Under the pieces are notes generated by a model. It saw only the letters and a list, made by a program, of their open reading frames with translations. It was not told where the DNA came from and did not search any database. A DNA stretch of 64,000 nucleotides from JBBQZU01 sp038207425 (GTDB taxonomy: Bacteria > Bacteroidota > Bacteroidia > Flavobacteriales_D > Cryomorphaceae): contig JBBQZU010000001.1 of the NCBI GenBank assembly GCA_038207425.1, positions 124,001-188,000 on the forward strand. Direction: 5' to 3'. The translations under genes and the position numbers were made by a program. Positions 37,361 to 46,462 of this stretch are shown here, piece by piece; positions within the stretch are counted from its first letter, which is position 1; every line of letters begins with the position of its first letter.

Positions 37361-38995
37361 TTACATCATTCCGGGCATTCCACCGCCCATTCCGCCCATA
37401 GAGCTTCCTTTTTCTTCGTCTGGCGCATCTGAAATTACGCACTCTGTAGTAAGTAGCATACCAGCTATTGAACCGGCGTTTTCAAGTGCTATGCGCGATA
37501 CTTTGGTTGGATCAATTACTCCTGCTGCAAAGAGATCTTCATAAGTCTCAGTGCGTGCATTGTAACCGTAATCGCCTTTGCCTTCACGTACTTTTTGTAC
37601 AATAATACTGCCTTCACCACCTGCGTTTGCAACTATCTGGCGAAGTGGTTCCTCCACTGCGCGGCGCACAATCTGAATTCCGGTGTGCTCATCAGCATTA
37701 TCGCCTTTCAACGAATCGATGGCAGGAATGCAGCGCAGGTATGCCACGCCGCCTCCAGCTACAATACCTTCTTCCACTGCCGCACGAGTTGCGTGAAGCG
37801 CGTCATCCACGCGGTCTTTTTTCTCCTTCATTTCTACTTCTGAAGGTGCACCTACATATAGCACTGCAACTCCACCGGCCAGTTTGGCAAGACGCTCCTG
37901 AAGTTTTTCTTTGTCGTAGTCTGAAGTGGTAGTCTCTATTTGCGCTTTGATCTGGTTGATGCGGGCATCAATTGCAGTTTTCTCGCCAGAGCCGTTCACT
38001 ACTGTAGTATTGTCTTTGTCAATGGTCACTTTCTCGCAAGTACCCAAATCAGCCAAGGTGGCATCTTCAAGTCTGCGGCCTTGCTCCTCTGAAATTAAGG
38101 TGCCACCAGTTAATACGGCTATATCTTCGAGCATAGCTTTGCGGCGATCTCCGAATCCTGGAGCCTTTACCGCAGCAATTTTGAGTGATCCTCGTATTTT
38201 GTTCACAACAAGTGTAGCCAGTGCCTCACCTTCTACATCTTCAGCGATAATAAGAAGTGGTTTACCAGTTTGAGCTGCTTTCTCCAATATTGGAAGCAGG
38301 TCTTTCATGCTCGAAATCTTCTTATCATATATAAGGATAAAAGGATGCTCGAGCTCAGAGACCATCTTTTCAGCATTGGTAACGAAGTAAGGTGAAAGAT
38401 AGCCCCGGTCGAACTGCATACCTTCTACAATGTCAACGTACGTTTCAGTGCCTTTTGCTTCTTCAACGGTTATTACGCCTTCTTTTTTCACTTTGCCCAT
38501 AGCTTCCGCTATAAGTTTTCCAATATTGCTGTCGTTGTTAGCTGAAATAGTAGCGATTTGCTCTATTTTAGAATTGTCGTCGCCAACTTCTCGCGATATC
38601 TTTTTAAGTTCTACTACTACAGCATTTACTGCCTTTTCAATACCTCTTTTAAGGTCCATCGGGTTGGCACCTGCTGCGACATTCTTAAGCCCTGCAGTAA
38701 CCATTGCCTGGGCCAATACGGTGGCGGTTGTAGTGCCATCTCCAGCCATGTCGGCGGTTTTGGAAGCTACTTCTTTTACCATCTGGGCACCCATGTTTTC
38801 GATAGGGTCTCTCAGCTCAATTTCTTTTGCTACTGTTACACCGTCTTTTGTAATTATTGGTGCTCCGAACTTTTTATCGATGATTACATTTCTGCCTTTA
38901 GGGCCAAGGGTAACTTTTACTGCATCGGACAACGCATCAACGCCTCTTTTAAGTTTTTCGCGGGCGCTTACGTCAAAGGTGATTTCTTTTGCCAT
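37361..38995 (-). CDS. groL: Chaperonin GroEL (Hsp60)
   Basis: A 544-residue group I chaperonin that folds proteins in a double-ring ATP-driven chamber with GroES. Signatures are VTLGPKGRNVIIDKKFGAP, AGDGTTTATVLAQAM, the family pattern AAVEEGIVAGGGVAYLR and the flexible tail GGMGGGMPGMM. Length is standard. It lies 34 bases downstream of groES and has its own strong terminator. Confidence 0.98.
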   Translation of the reverse strand: MAKEITFDVSAREKLKRGVDALSDAVKVTLGPKGRNVIIDKKFGAPIITKDGVTVAKEIELRDPIENMGAQMVKEVASKTADMAGDGTTTATVLAQAMVTAGLKNVAAGANPMDLKRGIEKAVNAVVVELKKISREVGDDNSKIEQIATISANNDSNIGKLIAEAMGKVKKEGVITVEEAKGTETYVDIVEGMQFDRGYLSPYFVTNAEKMVSELEHPFILIYDKKISSMKDLLPILEKAAQTGKPLLIIAEDVEGEALATLVVNKIRGSLKIAAVKAPGFGDRRKAMLEDIAVLTGGTLISEEQGRRLEDATLADLGTCEKVTIDKDNTTVVNGSGEKTAIDARINQIKAQIETTTSDYDKEKLQERLAKLAGGVAVLYVGAPSEVEMKEKKDRVDDALHATRAAVEEGIVAGGGVAYLRCIPAIDSLKGDNADEHTGIQIVRRAVEEPLRQIVANAGGEGSIIVQKVREGKGDYGYNARTETYEDLFAAGVIDPTKVSRIALENAGSIAGMLLTTECVISDAPDEEKGSSMGGMGGGMPGMM

Positions 38996-39029
38996 TTTGC
39001 TTCAGGTTTTTGTTGTTAAGGTTTTAATA

Positions 39030-39314
39030 TCAGTTGCTTGAAATTACACCGAAAATGTCGCTCTCACGCATGATAAGGTATGCACTGCCGTTAATTTTGA
39101 TTTCCGTTCCGGCATACTGACCGTATATAACGGTATCGCCAACTTTCACGGTTAGGGGTTCATCTTTTTTGCCATTTCCTACGGCAATCACGGTACCACG
39201 CTGGGGTTTTTCTTTAGCTGTATCCGGAATAATGATACCACTAGCGGTTTTTTCTTCTGCAGGAGCTGCTTGAACAAGCACTCGGTCTGCAAGTGGTGTT
39301 ACATTTACTGACAT
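39030..39314 (-). CDS. groS: Co-chaperonin GroES (Hsp10)
   Basis: A 94-residue co-chaperonin that caps GroEL. It shows PLADRVLVQAAPAEEKTASGIIIPDTAKEK with the mobile loop, then GTVIAVGNG, VGDTVIYGQYAGTEIKING and the terminal LIMRESDIFGVI. First gene of the groES-groEL operon; a terminator at 39405-39446 separates it from secG, so it must have its own promoter in the 90 bases upstream. No CIRCE repeat is seen there. Confidence 0.97.
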   Translation of the reverse strand: MSVNVTPLADRVLVQAAPAEEKTASGIIIPDTAKEKPQRGTVIAVGNGKKDEPLTVKVGDTVIYGQYAGTEIKINGSAYLIMRESDIFGVISSN

Positions 39315-39404
39315 TGATTAATTGTTTTAAGGTTTATTCCTGCGGTTTTCACAAAACGTGCCAATGAGTTTAATCGATCCCTTTTAAGGACTTTTGGCAG
39401 CAAC

Positions 39405-39446
39405 AGGCAAAAAAAAATGTCAGTGTGTCACACACACTGACATTTT
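39405..39446 (-). terminator. Terminator after secG
   Basis: A 15-base perfect stem AAAATGTCAGTGTGT / ACACACTGACATTTT with a three-base loop, followed on the minus strand by a run of T. It ends the miaB-lptE-secG operon. Confidence 0.92.
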
Positions 39447-39478
39447 CGAATGTTCCAAATGCTCGTTTTAGCACCAGC

Positions 39479-39784
39479 TTATTCTTCTACCGCACCACCT
39501 TCCGGTTGCTGCGGCTGCTCAAGAGGCTTCTCTTGAAAACGGGTATCTACGTCGTTTATAATGGTATTGTTAAAACTGGCCGATGCAAGGCAAAGCACAA
39601 AAAGCGCTACAGCCAAAGTCCAGGTACTTTTTTCTAAAAAATCAGTGGTGCGCTGCACGCCTCCTATTTGATTGGCGGCGCCAAAGCTAGAGTCAAGCCC
39701 TCCTCCTTTAGGATTTTGTATCAGTACAATCAGTCCTAAAAACACACACACAAGAATTATAAGCACATAGATGAAAACGGCCAT
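39479..39784 (-). CDS. secG: Preprotein translocase subunit SecG
   Basis: A 101-residue inner membrane protein with two membrane spans (about 3-22 and 55-73). The connecting loop has the SecG pattern LIVLIQNPKGGGLDSSFG and GVQRTTDFLEKSTW. It assists SecYE in protein export. The C-terminal tail is acidic and Pro/Gln-rich, as in other Bacteroidota SecG proteins. Starts five bases after the TPR-protein gene and is the last gene of the operon. Confidence 0.93.
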   Translation of the reverse strand: MAVFIYVLIILVCVFLGLIVLIQNPKGGGLDSSFGAANQIGGVQRTTDFLEKSTWTLAVALFVLCLASASFNNTIINDVDTRFQEKPLEQPQQPEGGAVEE

Positions 39785-39789
39785 GGTAA

Positions 39790-40695
39790 TTAGTTTTTAA
39801 TTTTCTCTTCTGCTTTATTTTGCAGGGCCGCAAAGTAAACGCTTTTTTCCGGAAACTTCAAACTCAGATTAGCATATGCCCTAGCAGCTCTTTTAAAGTC
39901 GCCTTGACGTTCATATATCTTCGCCAAAGTCTCTGTTACAAGAGATTCATCCTCAACCAAACTTTGTTTGCCAACCTGGGCCGGTGAGAAGAAATTATGC
40001 TTTACTGGCGTAATTTGTGGTGTTTCCTGAATAAATTTTTCAATGATTTCCTCACTTTGCATATGTACATTACCATTGCTTCTGCGATTAACCGAAGCTA
40101 ACCAATCACCAAAACTACCATCATCCGGTATGTCAATACTCACTTTTCCTAAAGTGCGATCGCTGGTTGGTATTTGAGTACTGATGAACTCTTCAATTGC
40201 AATTTCACCAAGTTGTACCACTGCCGATCTCAGAATTTCTGCTTCGAGAGGTTTCTCTGATAGCACCTTATTCGAACTGACATTTTGATCACTTTCATTT
40301 TCCTTTGCAGGGGACACATGCTTTTCGTTATTATGTAGTTCAATCGCCCGAAGGTGATGCGTTACAATTGACGATTGATTTGTAGTACTATTTATCAGGA
40401 CATCTACTTCAATTGCTTGCGCAGGTATGTGATCATTTACCGGGTATAAATCAGGAAATTTTGGTTTTACAGTAGTATATTGATAGAGCTTAGATCTTTC
40501 TGTAATATAGAGTGATGCTAGATTTATTTGCTCATTTTGGTGTATGTTGTCGGTTTGGCTGAGGCCAATAGCATAGAGCAGTTGGAAAGTGGCACAATAA
40601 GGAAATTGATTTTTTAGCTGTTCAATTTCCAACAGGGAAGCGGTATCAGTTATTTGCCGCGCATTGATCATATGTGTTAGGGCTCCGCGTTGCAT
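39790..40695 (-). CDS. Conserved Bacteroidota protein with C-terminal TPR-like repeat
   Basis: A 301-residue protein without a signal peptide. The N-terminus (INARQITDTASLLEIEQLKNQFPYCATFQLLYAIGL) is conserved in the corresponding gene of related operons by my recollection; the middle is polar and low in conservation; the C-terminus has a TPR-like helix pair (TETLAKIYERQGDFKRAARA, then YANLSLKFPEKSVYFAALQ). Start and lptE stop overlap as TAATG, which fixes the start. No function is established; gene order suggests envelope biogenesis. Confidence 0.75.
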   Translation of the reverse strand: MQRGALTHMINARQITDTASLLEIEQLKNQFPYCATFQLLYAIGLSQTDNIHQNEQINLASLYITERSKLYQYTTVKPKFPDLYPVNDHIPAQAIEVDVLINSTTNQSSIVTHHLRAIELHNNEKHVSPAKENESDQNVSSNKVLSEKPLEAEILRSAVVQLGEIAIEEFISTQIPTSDRTLGKVSIDIPDDGSFGDWLASVNRRSNGNVHMQSEEIIEKFIQETPQITPVKHNFFSPAQVGKQSLVEDESLVTETLAKIYERQGDFKRAARAYANLSLKFPEKSVYFAALQNKAEEKIKN

Positions 40696-41204
40696 TACCA
40701 GGCTCCGAGCGATGCGTCGAAGATATCTTGAATTAATTGGGCGTTGATTTCATCAATGAGAGAACCTTCCACATCAGTGAAATTTCTATCGGCAGGATAG
40801 TCCGCAAAACGACTAAAGGTGCGCTCAAAGTTCTTTTCCCGCTCGAAAGTGTTCACGTATTTCACTTTAAGGGTGATTGTAAGTCGATTGAGTGAGGTAT
40901 ACTCTTCGCTGGTTACGGCAGCATTGCCGGTAACGTAGTCAATTACGGCTCCTTCAAATTGAAGGTCACCCTTTTTCTCAATAAGGTCGAGTCTCGTTTG
41001 AGCAAGCAAAAGGTCTTTGAGCGATTCTGTAATGGTGAGGTAATAGTTGGGAGATGCAAGAGGGGTGTTGCTTTGAAAAGTTTTTATGGAAAAGGTTTTC
41101 GCTGCGGCGGGAATATCTGCTCCTGTAAAGGAATAGCTCATGTTACATCCATTTCCCGAAAGGACAAAAATTACTAAAATCGAAAGGTATAGATAGGATT
41201 TCAT
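40695..41204 (-). CDS. lptE: LptE-family LPS assembly lipoprotein
   Basis: A 169-residue lipoprotein: signal peptide with lipobox SGNGC (Cys20), then NMSYSFTGADIPAAAKTFSI, a pattern shared by Bacteroidota LptE proteins. The fold prediction is the LptE alpha-beta sandwich, with TESLKDLLLAQTRLDLIEKKGDLQFEGAVIDY and LTITLKVKYVN. LptE plugs the LptD barrel that inserts LPS into the outer membrane. It sits seven bases after the sigma-54 activator gene and overlaps the TPR-protein gene. Confidence 0.85.
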   Translation of the reverse strand: MKSYLYLSILVIFVLSGNGCNMSYSFTGADIPAAAKTFSIKTFQSNTPLASPNYYLTITESLKDLLLAQTRLDLIEKKGDLQFEGAVIDYVTGNAAVTSEEYTSLNRLTITLKVKYVNTFEREKNFERTFSRFADYPADRNFTDVEGSLIDEINAQLIQDIFDASLGAW

Positions 41205-41211
41205 ACCACTC

Positions 41212-42459
41212 TTACTTCAAATTGTATTCCTTAATTTTTCTGTAAAGAGTGCGTTCGCTGATTCCGAGTTCCTTAGCCGCATGCTTCCTTCTGTTCTTAT
41301 ACTTCTTGAGTGCCTTTTGTATGAGTTCCCTCTCCGTATCTTCCAGCGAAAGACTTTCTTCTACTTCTTCATGCTCATCTATCTCTACGGAAGTTCCTGT
41401 ATCAATATCGTAGGCTTCGTTTCGGTGCTGTGGTATACTTGGTTTGGCGGTACTTATAGGTTCGTACTGGTTATAAAGCCTGTTCAATGCAGCGGCATTG
41501 CCTGAAGGCACAAAACTTTCTCCATTTTGACTGCTTTGCAACACATCAAGCACAAGGGCCTTCATATCGTTAAGTTCCTGACGCATATCAAACAGCAATT
41601 TGTATAATATTTCCCTTTCGGTGAAATCGCCTGCAGCTTTCTCTTGCCCGAGTGTAGCCGGAAGGTTTTTCTGATTATCCGTTTCAGGCAGATAATTCAT
41701 CAGTATGGTCGAATTTATTTCCCTCGCTTCTTCGATTACCGAAAGCTGTTCGGTCACGTTTTTCAGTTGACGAATGTTACCAGGCCAATAGAAGTTTTCA
41801 AGAATGAGCCGCGCATCTTCGGCGAGTCGAATGGCTGGCATATGGTATTTTTCAGCAAAGTCGACGGCAAATTTTCTGAAAAGCAGGGTAATATCATCCT
41901 TCCTTTCGCGCAGTGGAGGCAGGTATATCGGGACCGAGCTGAGCCTGTAAAACAAATCCTCTCGAAAGCGGCCCTGTCGTATAGCTTTGTTCATATCTAC
42001 ATTGGTGGCTGCAATAATGCGTACATCGGTTTTAAGCGGTTTTGATGAACCCACACGCATATACTCGCCACTTTCTAAAACCCTTAATAGTCTCACTTGG
42101 GTAAGTAGCGGAAGCTCGGCAATTTCATCAAGAAATATGGTGCCTCCGTTTGCTACTTCAAAATAGCCCTTACGAGAATCATGTGCTCCTGTAAATGCTC
42201 CTTTTTCGTGACCGAAAAGTTCCGAATCAATCGTTCCTTCTGGAATTGCTCCGCAGTTTACTGCTATATAAGGACCGTGTTTTCTTTTGGATAGATTGTG
42301 AATAATCTGAGGCATGTTCTCTTTGCCGGTGCCGCTTTCACCGGTTATAAGCACACTAATATGAGTTGGGGCTACATGCACACATATCTCTATAGCTCTG
42401 TTGAGCAGAGGTGCATTTCCAATAATGCCGAAGCGCTGTTTTACTTGTAATATATCCAT
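41212..42459 (-). CDS. Sigma-54 interacting transcriptional activator without sensory domain
   Basis: A 415-residue AAA+ enhancer-binding protein. The AAA domain begins at the N-terminus: Walker A GESGTGKE (40-47), sigma-54 contact loop GAFTGA (87-92), Walker B FLDEIAELP, arginine finger region FREDLFYRLS. After a Glu-rich linker (EIDEHEEVEESLSLED) the C-terminus is a Fis-type HTH (KNRRKHAAKELGISERTLYRKIKEY). No receiver, GAF or PAS domain is present, so activity must be set by expression or a partner. It is the second gene of the miaB operon (two-base gap). Its targets are unknown. Confidence 0.93.
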   Translation of the reverse strand: MDILQVKQRFGIIGNAPLLNRAIEICVHVAPTHISVLITGESGTGKENMPQIIHNLSKRKHGPYIAVNCGAIPEGTIDSELFGHEKGAFTGAHDSRKGYFEVANGGTIFLDEIAELPLLTQVRLLRVLESGEYMRVGSSKPLKTDVRIIAATNVDMNKAIRQGRFREDLFYRLSSVPIYLPPLRERKDDITLLFRKFAVDFAEKYHMPAIRLAEDARLILENFYWPGNIRQLKNVTEQLSVIEEAREINSTILMNYLPETDNQKNLPATLGQEKAAGDFTEREILYKLLFDMRQELNDMKALVLDVLQSSQNGESFVPSGNAAALNRLYNQYEPISTAKPSIPQHRNEAYDIDTGTSVEIDEHEEVEESLSLEDTERELIQKALKKYKNRRKHAAKELGISERTLYRKIKEYNLK

Positions 42460-42461
42460 CT

Positions 42462-43892
42462 TTAATTTACCACTTCACCGATCAGCGTAGCCGAAGTACA
42501 ATCGGTAATCTTAATATTAACGTAGTTCCCGGGTTTGAGCGCCCCTTTTGGGAAAACGACAACCGCATTTTGACTGTTTCTGCCGGATAGCTCGTTTTGG
42601 TTCTTTTTTGAATTTCCTTCTATTAATACATCAAAGGTCTTGCCTAATGCTTCCTTGTTTCTGCGCAAAGAGCTTGCGCTTTGAATAGCTATTATTTCTT
42701 CAAGCCTTTTTTGCTTTACTTCTTCAGCTATGTCATCGGTGTAATTGCGCTCTGCTAAGGTTTTGGGTCTTTCTGAGTATTTGAACATATATGCAAATTC
42801 ATATGCTACATCCCGCATTAGCGAAGCCGTTTCAGCGTGCTCTGCATCAGTTTCCCCACAAAAACCGGTTATAATATCGGTGCTTATTGCACAGTCGGGC
42901 ATTATGCGTCGAATGGCACCAATTCGCTCAAAATACCATTCACGGCTATAGCCACGATTCATTCTTTGAAGCACATCGGTATTGCCACTTTGAACTGGTA
43001 AGTGAATGTATTTGCAAATATTATTGTGTTTGGCCATGGTGTGCAGCACATCGTCAGTCATGTCCTTAGGATGAGACGTGGAAAAGCGTACCCTTAAATC
43101 GGGGGCTACCAATGCAACCTTTTCAAGTAATTCCGCGAAATTAACTGTTACCCTTCCATCCTTAATAATTTCACCCTTTTTGGTGATATTCCATCTATAG
43201 GAATCAACATTTTGGCCTAGTAGAGTAACTTCACGGTACCCCTGCTGATGCAAATACCGGGCTTCGTGTACAATGCTCTCCGGATCACGACTGCGCTCGC
43301 GTCCACGTGTGAAAGGCACCACACAAAACGAACACATATTATCACAGCCGCGCATTATGGATATAAAGGCGTTTACACCATTGCTATCCAAACGAACAGG
43401 ATTAATTTCTGCATATGTTTCCTCACGAGATAGAAGCACATTCACAGCTTTTCTGCCGTCACCAATTTCTTCAAGCAAGCCGGGTAGGTCGCGATAAGCA
43501 TCGGGTCCAACCACCATATCTACAAGTTTTTCTTCTTCGAGCAATTGCGCTTTTAATCGTTCAGCCATGCAGCCCAGTATTCCAATCGTAAGGCCCGGCC
43601 TATGTTTTTTCGCTTTGTTGAAATGCGTAAGCCGGTTTCTTACCCTTTGTTCGGCATTATCTCGAATGGAGCAAGTGTTAATCAACACCAGATCAGCTTC
43701 ATCTGAATTGCGCGTTGTTTCAAACCCTTCTTTGGCAAGAATTGATGCAACAATATCGCTGTCCGAGAAATTCATTTGGCAGCCATAACTCTCCAAGTAC
43801 AATTTTTTGCCCTTTGATTTGAAAGAACTTTCAACGACCAAAGCCTCTCCTTGCCGGCTCTCAACTATTTCTTTATTGCTTGTGGTTAGCAT
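42462..43892 (-). CDS. miaB: tRNA-2-methylthio-N6-dimethylallyladenosine synthase MiaB
   Basis: A 476-residue radical SAM methylthiotransferase modifying A37 of tRNAs that read UNN codons. The N-terminal UPF0004 cluster cysteines are in ESYGCQMN, GILGCMAE and INTCSIRDNAEQ; the radical SAM cluster motif is CDNMCSFC (CX3CX2C), followed by VPFTRGRERSR; a TRAM domain ends the protein. ATG at 43892 is chosen over the longer frame because the -7 promoter box at 43918-43925 lies just upstream of it. First gene of the miaB-activator-lptE-TPR-secG operon. Confidence 0.95.
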   Translation of the reverse strand: MLTTSNKEIVESRQGEALVVESSFKSKGKKLYLESYGCQMNFSDSDIVASILAKEGFETTRNSDEADLVLINTCSIRDNAEQRVRNRLTHFNKAKKHRPGLTIGILGCMAERLKAQLLEEEKLVDMVVGPDAYRDLPGLLEEIGDGRKAVNVLLSREETYAEINPVRLDSNGVNAFISIMRGCDNMCSFCVVPFTRGRERSRDPESIVHEARYLHQQGYREVTLLGQNVDSYRWNITKKGEIIKDGRVTVNFAELLEKVALVAPDLRVRFSTSHPKDMTDDVLHTMAKHNNICKYIHLPVQSGNTDVLQRMNRGYSREWYFERIGAIRRIMPDCAISTDIITGFCGETDAEHAETASLMRDVAYEFAYMFKYSERPKTLAERNYTDDIAEEVKQKRLEEIIAIQSASSLRRNKEALGKTFDVLIEGNSKKNQNELSGRNSQNAVVVFPKGALKPGNYVNIKITDCTSATLIGEVVN

Positions 43893-43917
43893 GTATCGTG
43901 CGCTTTTGAAATGTTTA

Positions 43918-43959
43918 CAAAGGTACTCAAATTTGAAATGTATATGCCAAAATGGCATA
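43918..43959 (-). promoter_or_regulatory. miaB promoter with an overlapping palindrome
   Basis: TACCTTTG on the minus strand (43925-43918) is a perfect -7 box 26 bases before the miaB ATG. A palindrome TATGCCA-AAA-TGGCATA (43943-43959) covers the -33 region, with a TTTG inside it about 22 bases from the -7 box. The palindrome is placed to block the promoter if a dimeric repressor binds; this is inference. Confidence 0.5.
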
Positions 43960-44056
43960 AGTCTTTAGGTAAAAAATCAGTGGGTTTTTAAAATGTGGAA
44001 AATCGTATTTATGGTAAAGATAAACAGCACACAACCGAAGTTTTCATTTCATTGCT

Positions 44057-44084
44057 TTACTTTGTGCGCTAATTTCATAGCGCA
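44057..44084 (+). promoter_or_regulatory. Possible topA promoter and leader hairpin
   Basis: TTACTTTG (44057-44064) is one base off TAnnTTTG. It is followed at once by a hairpin TGCGCTA / TAGCGCA (44065-44071, 44078-44084), which would form at the very 5' end of the topA transcript. The topA ATG is 24 bases further on. Confidence 0.35.
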
Positions 44085-44107
44085 AGCAGATACTTTAAGA
44101 AGCTATT

Positions 44108-46462
44108 ATGGCAAAAAATCTGGTTATAGTTGAATCTCCTGCAAAAGCAAAAACCATTGAGGGTTTCTTAGGTAAGGATTTCACCGTAAAGTCAAGTTAT
44201 GGTCATGTCAGGGATTTGAAAAAGAAGGGATTGGGGGTAGATGTGGACAATAATTTCGAGCCGGAGTACGAAGTTTCTGCTGACAAGAAAAAGGTGATTC
44301 AAGAGCTAAAGGACTTGGTAAAAAAATCGGAAATAATCTGGCTTGCTACTGACGAGGACCGCGAAGGAGAAGCCATATCATGGCACCTTGAGGAAACCCT
44401 TGGACTGAAAAATAAGGAGACTCGAAGGATAGTTTTTCATGAAATCACAAAGAATGCCATTGCCAAAGCGATCGAAAATCCTCGAAAAGTGGATTACAGG
44501 TTGGTGGATGCTCAACAAGCCCGCAGGGTTCTCGACAGATTGGTGGGTTTTGAAATATCTCCGATTCTATGGAAAAAGGTAAAACCATCCTTAAGCGCAG
44601 GAAGGGTTCAGTCGGTAACTGTAAGGCTCATTGTAGAGCGTGAGAGGGATGTTCAACATTTTAAAGAAGAGATAAGCTATCGTGTTACGGGTGATTTCAC
44701 TATTAACGGAAAACCCTTCAAATCAGAACTTTCAAAGCGTTTTGCAAAAGCGGAAGATGCTTTGGCCTGGCTTGAAGCGTGTCAGGGAGCCAATTTTCAG
44801 GTTGATAGTCTCGAAGTAAAACCAGCAACCAAATCACCTGCGCCACCATTTACTACTTCCACTCTCCAACAAGAGGCCGGCAGAAAACTTGGCTATTCTG
44901 TAGCTCGTACCATGTCAGTGGCTCAAAAGCTATATGAAGAAGGTAAGATAACCTATATGCGTACCGATAGCCTGAACCTGTCCGATACAGCCATTGATGC
45001 AGCAGCAAGTGAGATTTCATCAACTTTTGGTGCGCAATATTCTAAACCGCGCAAATTTACCACTAAGAGCAAAGGTGCTCAGGAAGCCCACGAAGCTATT
45101 CGTCCGGTAGATATGGGTGCCCGCAATGTGCAGGGCGATAGCGCTGAGCAGAAGCTTTACAACCTAATTTGGAAGCGAACGCTCGCCTCGCAAATGGCCG
45201 ATGCGCAATTAGAAAAGACCCGTGTGGTAATTGGAGTAAAAGGAAATAGCGCACTTTTGAATCAGGCCAATTTTGTCGCTCGAGGTGAAGTAATCAAATT
45301 CGATGGTTTCCTGAAAGTGTATATGGAAAGCACTGATGATGAATCGACAGATTCAGAAGACGAAGAAGGAATGCTCCCAGCAATGAAACAAGGTGATGCG
45401 CTTGAAATGACCAAAATTACTGCTACACAACGCTTTTCAAATCATCATCCACGTTACTCTGAAGCAAGTCTTGTGAAGAAACTGGAAGAACTGGGTATAG
45501 GCAGACCTTCTACTTATGCACCTACCATATCTACAGTGCAGAAAAGAGGTTATGTAGTGAAAGAAGACCGTGAAGGGACAGCAAGAAGCTTCACCGTGAT
45601 TACTCTTGATAAAAAAGGTATTTTCCGAAAGGAACATTCTGAAAATCACGGAGCCGAAAGAAATAAATTGTTTCCCACTGATATTGGTATGGTGGTGAAT
45701 GACTTTCTGGTTCTGCATTTTGAGAAAATCATGAGCTACGATTTTACCGCCAAGGTAGAGAAGGAGTTTGATGATATTGCCGATGGCATGCTGAAATGGA
45801 CCGATATGCTTCGTGATTTTTACAAAACCTTTCACCTGGCAGTTGAGGAAACGCTTGAGAATAGCGAACGTGCAACCGGTGAACGTGAATTGGGAACTGA
45901 GCCATCCTCAGGACTGCCAGTAATTGCAAGATTAGGCCGATATGGCCCAATGATACAAATCGGTTCTGGCGAGGCTGAAGATAAACCACGATTTGCAAGT
46001 TTGCTAAAGGATCAAAGCATCAATAGCATTACGCTTGAAGAAGCGCTTGAGCTATTCAAATTGCCAAGAGAAATTGGAGCTTTTGAAGGTGAGAAAGTCA
46101 CAGCCGCCATTGGAAGATTTGGACCATATTTACGTCATCGTAGTGCATTCTACAGCATTCGCGAGCAGGATGGTGATGATCCTCTCACTGTAGAACTAGA
46201 CCGCGCAATTGAAATTATTGAAAAGAAGCGCAAGGATGACAGTGAGAAGCTAATAAAATCATTTACAGAGAATGCTGATATGCAGTTGCTCAACGGGCGT
46301 TGGGGGCCTTATCTCAAAGTAGGTAAGTCCAACTACAAGCTGCCTAAGGGAGTGGACGCATCATTGCTTGCGTACGATGATTGTCTTAAGATCGTGCAGC
46401 AGGATTCAACTTCGGCCAAGTCAACTGTGAAATCAAAAAAGACCGGTAGAAGCAAGAAATGA
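44108..46462 (+). CDS. topA: DNA topoisomerase I (type IA)
   Basis: A 784-residue enzyme that relaxes negative supercoils by single-strand passage. N-terminal TOPRIM domain: LVIVESPAKAKTIEGFLG, ATDEDREGEAISWHL. The catalytic Tyr (about 283) is in EGKITYMRTDSLNLS; QEAHEAIRP and GRPSTYAPTISTVQKRGYV are further signatures. The C-terminus has no Cys4 zinc fingers but three GRxGPxL-type repeats (GRYGPMIQIG, GRFGPYLRH, GRWGPYLKVG), the form usual in many non-proteobacterial TopA, and a basic tail KSKKTGRSKK. Its stop overlaps the next start by four bases. Confidence 0.97.
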   Translation: MAKNLVIVESPAKAKTIEGFLGKDFTVKSSYGHVRDLKKKGLGVDVDNNFEPEYEVSADKKKVIQELKDLVKKSEIIWLATDEDREGEAISWHLEETLGLKNKETRRIVFHEITKNAIAKAIENPRKVDYRLVDAQQARRVLDRLVGFEISPILWKKVKPSLSAGRVQSVTVRLIVERERDVQHFKEEISYRVTGDFTINGKPFKSELSKRFAKAEDALAWLEACQGANFQVDSLEVKPATKSPAPPFTTSTLQQEAGRKLGYSVARTMSVAQKLYEEGKITYMRTDSLNLSDTAIDAAASEISSTFGAQYSKPRKFTTKSKGAQEAHEAIRPVDMGARNVQGDSAEQKLYNLIWKRTLASQMADAQLEKTRVVIGVKGNSALLNQANFVARGEVIKFDGFLKVYMESTDDESTDSEDEEGMLPAMKQGDALEMTKITATQRFSNHHPRYSEASLVKKLEELGIGRPSTYAPTISTVQKRGYVVKEDREGTARSFTVITLDKKGIFRKEHSENHGAERNKLFPTDIGMVVNDFLVLHFEKIMSYDFTAKVEKEFDDIADGMLKWTDMLRDFYKTFHLAVEETLENSERATGERELGTEPSSGLPVIARLGRYGPMIQIGSGEAEDKPRFASLLKDQSINSITLEEALELFKLPREIGAFEGEKVTAAIGRFGPYLRHRSAFYSIREQDGDDPLTVELDRAIEIIEKKRKDDSEKLIKSFTENADMQLLNGRWGPYLKVGKSNYKLPKGVDASLLAYDDCLKIVQQDSTSAKSTVKSKKTGRSKK

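Noticed and set aside
39352..39366. TTGGCACG followed by GTGA on the minus strand, resembling a sigma-54 promoter before groES
   Set aside because: The -24 half fits but the -12 GC element is missing (GA at that position), so it does not meet the sigma-54 pattern.
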